From the NCBI GenBank assembly GCA_040772545.1, contig JAXGXY010000002.1, forward strand, positions 189,228-253,227: a stretch of 64,000 nucleotides of DNA. Reading direction: 5' to 3'. The position numbers were made by a program, and so were the translations under genes. This DNA comes from UBA1431 sp002329665. GTDB taxonomy: Bacteria > Bacillota > Clostridia > Christensenellales > UBA1431. Below, piece after piece: positions 43,990-52,900 of this stretch. Under the pieces are notes generated by a model. It ran no database searches, was not told where the DNA came from, and worked only from the letters and a program-made list of their open reading frames with translations. Numbering within the stretch: the stretch's first letter is position 1; the number at the start of each line of letters is the position of its first letter.

Positions 43990-45575
43990 TGGCAGCAAAG
44001 AATATTACAGTTATTCCGGCAACAAAGATGATGCATACAGGGCTGTTGCGCAATGCCGCAGTTAAAAGGCGTGTCGCCGGATATGCCCGTGTGTCAACCG
44101 ATAGTGAGGAACAACAGACTAGCTATGAGGCACAGGTGGATTATTACACCAAATACATCCAGTCGAAACCAGAATGGACGTTCGTCAGGGTATATACGGA
44201 CGAGGGAATCTCAGCCTTGAACACCAAGCACAGAGACGGCTTCAATGAAATGATTGCTGATGCTCTGGACGGTAAAATCGACCTTATTGTTACAAAATCC
44301 GTTAGCCGTTTTGCAAGGAATACGGTAGATAGCCTTACCACAGTCAGAAAACTCAAGGAAAAAGGCATAGAGGTCTATTTCGAGAAGGAGGGTATCGCCA
44401 CCCTCGACAGCAAGGGCGAGCTACTCATCACCATCATGTCCAGCCTTGCGCAGGAAGAAAGCCGGAGCATTTCCGAAAATGTTACATGGGGTCAGAGGAA
44501 GCGTTTTGCAGACGGGAAGGTCAGCGTTGCCTACGGAAAGTTCCTCGGCTACAGCAAGGGTGCGGACGGCATTATGGAGATTGTTCCTGAGGAAGCGGAA
44601 ACGGTGCGAACCATCTACCGCCAGTTTATTCAGGGCAAGACCACAAACGCGATAGCGGCCAGCCTCACGAGAAAGGGCGTTCCCACACCGGGCGGCAAGG
44701 AAAAGTGGCAGGCTACCACGATTGAGAGCATTCTCACCAACGAGAAGTACAAAGGCTCGGCGCTCCTGCAAAAGAAGTTCACAACGGATTTCTTGACAAA
44801 AAAGATGAAGCCCAACGAGGGCGAGGTTCCTCAATTTTATGTAGAAAACAGCCATCCGGCAATTATCTGCCCGGAGGAATGGGATAGAGTACAAAATGAG
44901 ATAGTGCGGAGAAAAGCGACCGGGCGGCATCACAACAGCCTGAGTCCATTCTCGGCAAAGATTATCTGCGGAGACTGCGGAGAGTATTACGGGTCAAAGG
45001 TTTGGCACTCCAATAGCAAATACCGCCGCACTATATGGCAATGCAACGGTAAATTCAAGGGGGATGATAAATGCCGGACGTCGCATCTATATGAAGATGA
45101 CATCAAGGCGATGTTCCTTAAGGCGGTCAGCGAATTGATGATTGACCGCGAGGCTCTCATTGAGGACGGCAGAGTACTGCATATGGCTTTCACGGATTTC
45201 GGTGCCATCGACAAAGAGGTTGCTGAAATAATTAGTGAGATTGAGGTTCTTTCCGGGCTAGTACAAAAGCTGGTAGACGAGAACGCCAGCACCACGCTTG
45301 ACCAGACGGAGTACCGAAACCGATACGACAGCTATGTTGACCGCTACGACAAAGCAAAAAAACGTCTGGGAGTGTTACGGGAACAGCGTCAGTTGCAGGA
45401 GCTCAAGGGCGATATCCTGAGCGGTTTCCTATTCGAGCTCGGCGAACTGTACGACCTGCCGATGGTGTTCAAGGAAGAAACATGGAATGCGCTGGTAGAA
45501 CATGTGACCGTCCACGAGGACGGCAGAGTAGTTTTCACCTTCAAGAATGGCACCGAGGTCACGGAAATGCTGTAG
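43989..45575 (+). CDS. Large serine recombinase 2
   Basis: 528 aa. VAGYARVSTDSEEQ (catalytic S36), VYTDEGISALNTKHR, IVTKSVSRFARNT and LAQEESRSISENV make the catalytic domain; GYSKGADGIMEIVPEEAETV and the zinc ribbon ICGDCGEYYGSK with WQCNGKFKGDDKC follow, then a long coiled-coil (about 390-470) involved in att-site directionality in this family. It starts inside the stop of the first recombinase. Pairs of large serine recombinases occur in some integrative elements, where both are needed. A strong terminator follows at once. Confidence 0.95.
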   Translation: MAAKNITVIPATKMMHTGLLRNAAVKRRVAGYARVSTDSEEQQTSYEAQVDYYTKYIQSKPEWTFVRVYTDEGISALNTKHRDGFNEMIADALDGKIDLIVTKSVSRFARNTVDSLTTVRKLKEKGIEVYFEKEGIATLDSKGELLITIMSSLAQEESRSISENVTWGQRKRFADGKVSVAYGKFLGYSKGADGIMEIVPEEAETVRTIYRQFIQGKTTNAIAASLTRKGVPTPGGKEKWQATTIESILTNEKYKGSALLQKKFTTDFLTKKMKPNEGEVPQFYVENSHPAIICPEEWDRVQNEIVRRKATGRHHNSLSPFSAKIICGDCGEYYGSKVWHSNSKYRRTIWQCNGKFKGDDKCRTSHLYEDDIKAMFLKAVSELMIDREALIEDGRVLHMAFTDFGAIDKEVAEIISEIEVLSGLVQKLVDENASTTLDQTEYRNRYDSYVDRYDKAKKRLGVLREQRQLQELKGDILSGFLFELGELYDLPMVFKEETWNALVEHVTVHEDGRVVFTFKNGTEVTEML

Positions 45576-45599
45576 AAACAGCATCATTATATTATGAAA

Positions 45600-45626
45600 G
45601 CCCTCTTTTAAACAGAGGGCTTTTTT
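45600..45626 (+). terminator. Rho-independent terminator after the recombinases
   Basis: GCCCTCT-TTTAAAC-AGAGGGC is a perfect seven-pair hairpin extended by A-T pairs and followed by TTTTTT. It begins 25 bases after the recombinase stop. Confidence 0.9.
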
Positions 45627-45631
45627 CTCAC

Positions 45632-46047
45632 CCCCGGTTGAATCGAGGGTGCTCTATGGTAAACTAATCGAAAAACGATAGCCAAGTCAAAAAACGAATT
45701 AAAGCGTATATGTGGTGATTAAGAAAGAATACACTCTACGAAAAACACTATATATTGTGGTCCATAAAGAACAGCGGGTGCATTGATTTTATGAAAAGCC
45801 CAGTATTACAGCCTTTTCTGGGCATAAAAAAACGTTAAGGCAACTGATACGATTGTATCAATTACCTTAACTGTTATGGTGCGAGTACCCATAAGGGGCA
45901 CAGATAATTCCCGTATCATGTGGGTTTGCAGCCATAAGCAATGTTTATCAATAATGATTTATATGCCTTTACAAAGTCTTCAAATATTTATGTTTTCAGC
46001 AATACCCATACGGGGAGTAAAAATCCGGGGAAACCCCAATATTTGGC
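45632..46047. other. Gene-free stretch at the presumed right edge of the island
   Basis: No gene was seen. The stretch holds a second hairpin (CACCCCCG...CGAGGGTG, 45630-45652), a six-pair stem GCCCAG...CTGGGC (about 45798-45823), and the inverted repeat at 45834-45871. TACCCATAAGGGGCA and TACCCATACGGGGAG recur about 116 bases apart (45887, 46003). One of these may be the attachment site of the recombinases, but none has a visible partner at the other end. Confidence 0.4.
45834..45871. repeat. 38-bp two-tier inverted repeat
   Basis: GTTAAGG at 45834 and CCTTAAC ending at 45871 form the outer arms; GATAC and GTATC form inner arms around GATT. Such symmetry downstream of recombinase genes may be a protein-binding or recombination site. 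Confidence 0.6.
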
Positions 46048-46380
46048 CTGACGGCCGACGAAATAAAAGCCCTTACCGGTAAATTTGCCATAGCGGCAAA
46101 GCACACGCAGGAGGCCGGGTTGGACGGGGCCGAGGTCCATGCGGGACATGGATATCTGCTCGGGCAGTTCCTGTCCCCGCTCACCAATACGCGCACCGAC
46201 GAGTACGGCGGAGATACGGTCGGAAGAACCAAATTCCTCGTTGAGATCATACGGGCGATCCGGGAAGCCTGCGGTCCTGCCTTCCTCATAAGCGTTCGTC
46301 TGGCGGTGAAGGATTGGGATCCCTGCGGCCTTAAAGTAGACGAAGGGGTTGAAATCGCGAAGATTGTAGACCAGGGAAAG
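46048..46380 (+). pseudogene. Old-yellow-enzyme (NADH:flavin oxidoreductase) internal fragment
   Basis: About 110 codons encode LTADEIKALTGKFAIAAKHT then GLDGAEVHAGHGYLLGQFLS and PLTNTRTDEYGG, the unmistakable middle part of the OYE/2-enoate-reductase barrel (the usual HAAHGYLL active-site strand appears as HAGHGYLL). Beginning and end are both missing. It merges at 46380 into DNA of a different gene on the other strand. It is a relic with no function and marks a scrambled junction next to the mobile island. Confidence 0.85.
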
Positions 46381-46388
46381 CGTCGATT

Positions 46389-46794
46389 GCGGGCATATAG
46401 CTCTGCCCTAGCTTGTCGCCAGCCTCATTTATGCATATGTCCATCACGATTACGCAGTGGCAGGGGTATCCGCCCTGCACGAAAACGTCGCCAATTCGCA
46501 TATCGTCCGTTGGTATAGATTCACTTTCTTTGGTTATGGACATCGTCCCGACGTATGTAAACAGACATTACAGTATTTGCGGAAAGTTGCGTAGCCGGTA
46601 CTGGCTACGGCTGCCTTTTCCAACCATGTTTGGTCGTCAACCATGAGACGGTAGCCGTTGCTGTATTTGGAATACGGAAACGCTTCGCCATGGGTAAGGT
46701 GGTAATTAATGCGATCGTACTGGCCGGTGGAGAAAAGGAACCCGCAGCGCAACCGCAGTGCAGCATCCGCACACCTATCAATTAAATATTTCAT
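46389..46794 (-). pseudogene. DUF4846-type gene remnant, frameshifted
   Basis: The minus strand encodes MKYLIDRCADAALRLRCGFL, then QYDRINYHLTHGEAFPYSKY and LEKAAVASTGYATFRKYCNV. After a frameshift near 46560 the reading goes on as MSITKESESIPTDDMRIGDV and GYPCHCVIVMDICINEAGDK with QSYMPA. Both halves correspond to consecutive parts of DUF4846 proteins (the RxGDVFxxGGxPGHxVIV motif). The N-terminal part and the real C-terminus are absent. Dead gene. Confidence 0.75.
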
Positions 46795-46832
46795 CTTTTT
46801 TGTATTATTTGGCAGGAATAATGTGGAACATG

Positions 46833-46861
46833 TTGAAACATATGAAAATAGAGAATATACA
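46833..46861 (+). promoter_or_regulatory. Putative promoter of the giant YD-repeat gene
   Basis: TTGAAA (46833-46838), a 17-base spacer and TATACA (46856-46861) fit a vegetative promoter. The ribosome site GGGAGGG precedes the ATG at 46903 by seven bases. Confidence 0.55.
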
Positions 46862-46902
46862 TAAATAAAGTCGGGTAATTTTTCGCGCGGGAGGGTTTTC
46901 TT

Positions 46903-49900
46903 ATGTTTTCGCATGCATTTAAAACATGGAGCAAGTTCCTGGCCGCAGTGTTGGCGGTTACGCTGCTCTTCACGAACTTTAACGGTTCATTGGGGTTTTT
47001 GTCCAATAAAGCCTATGCTGTACAAGCTCCAAAGGACGAGCAGCCACCAGAGGACAAGCCAGAACTTTCGGCGCTTGAAAAAGCTCAGCTGACCAATGAG
47101 CGGGTCATGATCGAATCCGAAAGCGATGAAAGCACGAATGTGTACCAGAACCCGGATGGCACCGTGACGGCCGATTTTTTTGGCGGTCCCGTAAACTATT
47201 ACGATGAAAACGGTGAACTGCAAAAAATCGAGAATGAAATAATGTATGCGGATACGGAGAAACAGTCGGAGGGCGTTAAATACACGAACAAATCAGGCAT
47301 GGTATCGGTAGAGCTTCCGGGAGACGTTGTGAGTGAAAAGCCGGTAAGGCTAAAGTATAAAGGGTATGCGGTAGAGATATGCCCGATCGGAGATGTGAGT
47401 TATGCGCAAAAGCGAGTAAACCAGGCGCCCACAGAAGCGCCAACGGAAAAACCCCAGCCAACGATAGAAAAAACCGCAAGCGTACAGGCAACACCGAGCG
47501 AGGAAGCTTCGCCAACAGCTGACCCAACAACACCGTCAACAACTCTTGCAGAAAAAACGCCTGAATCGAAAGATGTGTCTATTTCCCCATCACCAACACC
47601 TATCCAGACCCCAAAGCAATCCGCGACACAGAACCCGACGCAAACCCCGGCGCAGCCACCCCCACAAACACCGGAGCAGACAGCGGCGCCCACGCAAGCG
47701 CCGGCAGTTGTAGTGCCCGAGAAATATAAGGCGAAAGAGATTATTCAGACGTACGACCAAAAAGGAGAAGTCGCAAAGTTCTCCAGCGAGGAAGAGCGGC
47801 TCGAGGCTATCGATAAAAAGGCAGCTATAGAAAAAATCGATTCCGTGAAATATCGGACCGGATATGCAGACACAGATATTCAATACACGCCGTTGAACAT
47901 GGGCGTGAAGGAAGACATCATCCTTAACGAGTATACGGGGCGAAACGCGTTTGATTTCCGGCTGTATGTGGGGGACCTGGTTCCCCAGATCACGGAGACT
48001 ATGAACATCGAGTTTACCGACCCGGGAACCAAAGAAGTCGTTGGCATTATCCCGTCCCCCTACATGCACGACTCGTTCGAGGGCGAGATCCTGGAGGAAG
48101 ACGGCGACCACATCAGCGAGGCCGTCACATATACGCTCAAGAAAACGGGGAACAAAGGCGAATATATTCTCACCGTCACGGCGGATAAGACGTTTTTAGA
48201 GGACGAGGACACGGTGTATCCGGTGACGATCGACCCTTCATACACTTATGTTTTCGACAACCCAACAAACGAAATGGGGGACTCTTTTGTCTCCAGCAGG
48301 TATCCGAACAACAATTATGACGGGGATACGCGTTTGCGTCTGGGGAAATCCGGGGATTTCGGTACGTCACGAGCGTATGTGAGGATCCCGGGAATCCGGG
48401 ATATCATACAAGGACGCACCGTGCTCTCAGCCAATATAAGAGTATACGAAGATTATGGCTATACATCGAATGCGACATTCGACATTCACAGGCTGGCGGG
48501 TTCTTTTATGCAGACAACCGTGAAATGGACCAATTGCCCTAGCTATTATTCGACGATTTATGCTTCCAAAAACATAAACGGGAAAGGGTATTATACGTTT
48601 AACGTAAAAAATATGGTACAGCAGTGGGTGAACAATACAAGCTACTACCCCGGTTTTGTCATCAAATACAGGGATGATGTTTCTGGAATTGGACGTTACA
48701 GGCGGTTTGTGTCAACGAACGCGTTTGCCGGCACCGGGATACGCCTGACGGTGACATACGAAGACCAGGCGCCGCCCACGCTCCCGACCAACCTCTATAC
48801 GACGCAGTCGTTCAGCGGCCCGACGGGAAGCATCACGCTGCGCTGGTCTGGTATCGTGGACCAGCCGAAGACGGCGGGGGCTTCGGGGATAGACTATTAT
48901 AGGCTGGCATACAGGAGAAACAACGGGTCATGGGTCTATGTGAATAAAACCAACCCTTCCGCAACGTCGCATACTTTCTCGGGTTTGCTCGACAACAGCG
49001 AATACGATTTCGCGATAAAGACGTACGACAACAACGGCAACGTATCGGCCTATGCGTACGAACATAATGTAAATACGCCCGACAAAACCGGGCCGACGGC
49101 CCCGACGGTAACCGTCACCCCGGGAAGCTGGACCAATGACGATACCCCCAAGGTGGCGTGGTCCGGGATTACCGACGAAGGGGACAACCTGAGCAATGTA
49201 CAGTATAAAATATATCCTGGCGGAGTATATACGAATACCGGATACAGCACGGCTTCCGGCAGCAAGACCCTGAACTGCACCGCCTTTGAGAGCGGGCAGT
49301 ACAAGATATACATTCGGGGTATGGACAGTGCCGGAAACACCGGGGCGGCAGCTTATGACTACTATTATCTGGACAAAACCGCGCCGGAGGTCTCGATAAG
49401 CAGTCCGTTAAACAACCACGCCGTATCCGGTATCGTATACATAACCGCAACGGTTGATAACGAGACCGGCCTGAGCGGATTCAACAGGTGGACGCTCGAA
49501 TACGGATACGGGACCAGCCCGGCAAGCTGGATTCAGCTGGCTACAGGCACAAACGAAGTAAACAATGCCGTCATCTATGCCTGGGACACCACCGGATTGA
49601 ATATGAATTCATATTATTCGCTGAGACTGCGGGCAAAAGATGCGGTGGGAAACGAAAGTGTCACGCCCAACGTACGTCTCCTGATCTCCGAAGACAGCGA
49701 ATACGTGGATCCCGGGCTGCAAATCGATACGCCCCAGTCGCAGGCTGTGATTACTGTTCCGGAAGAGGACGTCACGTATCAAAAGAAAAATAATGGCGGC
49801 GTCAGCGGCCTATCGCCGGGCAAGCTGTATGTGAACAACAAACTGGAGGATACTGAATCGAGCGCGGGAGAAGGCTTTGCGTTTAACGCGGCTGCGGTGA

Positions 49901-52900
49901 GTGCTCTCGGATTATGGAGATATCCGGAAAGCAGCATCGTATTCCTGTATGCGCAGGCGAAGGACGAAGCGTCAGGCGAACTCTACAGCACGCATACCTA
50001 TCAGGCGCTGGAGATTGCAGACACGTTCGAGACCGATTCGAAAATCGAGAACCTGACCAACACGCAACAAACCGGGAGCGTGGTGAAATTAACGAATAGC
50101 GGCGGCGTTTACGCACAGACCGGCAGTTTCGAAAGCATTTTGAAGCAATTCGCGGGGGATGTGAGCTACGTTGATCTGACTGTCGATCAGACTTTGGGAG
50201 GCGGGTCGGTTGCTTACGAAATCTCGGTGGATGGCGGGGATACGTGGCAGGCTATCACGCCTGTTTCCACCGACGGCGGGACCACGATAAACCCTGTCAA
50301 CCGCAAGTATTTCACCGAATTGCCTGTAGGGGACAGCGTGAAGATCAGGGCAAACTTAACGAAGTCTTCCGCCAACGTATCGCCCGAGATCGACCTGTGG
50401 TCCATCGACGTGCGCTATACCACCTACGCGACGGCCGTGCTGGTGAACAATTCATTCACCGAGCGCTCCAGAGGCGTGGCCAACCTGGTCTTTACGGACC
50501 ACGACCAGGCGGAAGAAAGCATCAGGCTTGCACAGATTTTCCCGACGACGCAATACTACACGTCGGGGACCGTCGAATGCACGAAACGGTTTACGTCAAA
50601 CGACACGATTGCCGCCTGCCTGCAGGCCAATTCCGAGACCCCCGCGGGGACGGGCATCACGTACGAGATCTCCGCAAACGGGGGCACGACTTGGCAGCAG
50701 ATCACCCCGGGTAACGCCAACGACCCGGACGACTGGATCGATATCTCGAACCCCGGTACGGTGGTCATTCTGCGAGCGACTCTGACGGGGAACGGGACGG
50801 TAACGCCCAGCCTGCTGGACTGGACGCTGTGCGTGAAGGAAAAGATCGCCGGGCAGCCGCATGAGGTGAAGCTGGTAGACGAGCCGGACAACCTGTCCAC
50901 GCTGACCGGGGCGAACTATATGACGCTGCTTCGGTGGGAAGAGAGCGAAACGGAAGGCGTCGCATACAACGTATACAGGAGCAATACCCCGTATTTCGAG
51001 CCGTCGCCCGAGACACTGGCGGCCGAAGGGATCACGGAGAACAGCTGGAGTGACTTCAACCTGAACTACGGCGAGACTTTCTACTACAAAGTGACCGCCG
51101 TGAAGACGATAAACGAGCGCCCGAGGGAGAGCCTGCCCAGCAACGAAGCGTTTGCGACCGTGGTGGACGAAAACGAAGTGCAGAAGATGCTGGGCCTCCA
51201 GAACTACTGGAGTTATGCCGGGTTCGAAACGGGCAGCGGCACCGGGTATATCAACGTGGCAAACGGCAACCTGGCATATATCACGACCGATATGGTGATA
51301 TCCGGGCCGTTCTTTGCCAGCGTGATGCGCAGGACGTACAATACCCTTGCTACCACGAAGACGCCGATGGGCTACGGCTGGGATTTCAGCTTCAATACCT
51401 GTTTAATGAAGGAATATAACGCGAACCGCGTAGAGACCGGGATGATCCTCAAGGACGGCGACGGCAGCCTGCACCGGTTTGCGAAAAACGGCGCAACGTA
51501 CGAAAGCGCCAAAGGGACGTTCATGAAGCTGACCTACGACGGCGGGAGCGACGAATGGCAGATACAGAGGAAGGACAACATAACCTACCATTTCGACGGG
51601 CAGAGCATGAAGCTCAAGTCGTTTACCGACAATAACGGCAACGCGCTTAGCTTCACCTACGACGAGCGCGGCAACCTGGACAAGATAGAGAATACTGTGG
51701 GCGAGAAGGTCACGCTCGATTACTACGTGGCGGGGGCGATCCCGGAAGACCCGGACTACGAATACGTGAACGAGCACCCCGACATGATGAAGAGCATCAC
51801 CTGGACGGAAGACAGGGAAACGTCCCCGGTGAGCATCACGTACGACTACACCTACAACGACGCGGACAAACTCACGAACGCGGCCACGACGATCGAGCTG
51901 AGTCAGGTATACGAAGAAGATTTCCAGTACGACGAAGACAACGAGCTGGTGAAAATTATTGACCCCGCGAACAGGGAGACGGATATCGAATATACCGCGA
52001 GCGGGAGGGTCCATAAAATCACTGACGCGCATAACGACGAGTACAGATTTACCTATACCGACCTGGGGGAGGACCAGAACCGCACGACGGTTAAGACGGT
52101 CTACGACGAAGCGAACGGTTACGGGCCGAGCATAAAGTACGAATACCACGACAACGGACTCGTCTACAAAAAGACGGACAAACTTGGCAACAGCATCAGC
52201 TACACGCACAACGGAAACTACCTTGTTACAGGCATGAGCTACCAGAACTACGTGAACGGAGGCACGACGCCGCAGACCATCAGTTACGGCTACGGCTACG
52301 ACGGGAACGGGAACGTCACGAGCGTAAGCGGCCCGGGCGGATCGCTTACGACGTACGGCGCCTACAACGCCTACAACAAGCCTTCCAGCGTGAGCGTGAA
52401 AAAGACGCCGTCCAGGACGGTCACGACCAGCTATGGTTACGATACGCACGGCAACCTGCAAACCACCACCGACCCGGAAGGCAGGGTCACGACCAACACC
52501 TACGCAACGAGGAACGGATCGCCCGGGTATCTGATCGAAGCGGAGAACGCCTTCGGCGGGCGGACGCGCTACACGTATGATACGAAAGGGCGCGTGACGC
52601 ACGTGAAGGAATACGACGCAGATATCAACTTTGTGAGGACCGTGTCCGCGTATACCTACGACCGCTACGGCCGGACCGACACCGTGACCGACGGCATGGG
52701 CAACACGACTGACGTGGACTACGACATCCTTGGGAGGCAGACGCGCGTCGAGGACCCGAACGGGAACGCGGAGACTTTCGTTTACGACATCGTGGGCAAT
52801 CTGAAACGGAAGACGGACCGGAAAGGCAACAGGACGGAATATTCCTATGATAGCATCAACCGGCTCACGCGCGCGGACTTCCAGGACGACAGCTATAACA

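Larger units (their letters stand above)
34546..45871 (+). mobile_element. Phage-satellite-like or integrative island (ends not defined)
   Basis: The stretch has phage-type small genes, an excisionase-like HTH, a DUF3987 replication protein, a P27-type small terminase and two tandem large serine recombinases, but no portal, capsid, tail, holin or large terminase gene. This combination resembles phage-inducible islands, which carry their own small terminase to redirect helper packaging. The recombinases and a strong terminator mark the right side. The left end may lie left of 34546, with the defence genes as cargo. I found no convincing att direct repeat. Confidence 0.5.

Noticed and set aside
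33792..45871. att direct repeats bordering the phage-like island
   Set aside because: I compared the stretches near 34.0-34.6 kb and 45.6-46.0 kb by eye and found no convincing shared core.
51403..52602. A 399-codon frame antisense to the YD-repeat gene, rich in Val and Arg
   Set aside because: It mirrors the GC-rich YD repeats and is a composition artefact; similar shadows occur opposite every Rhs module.
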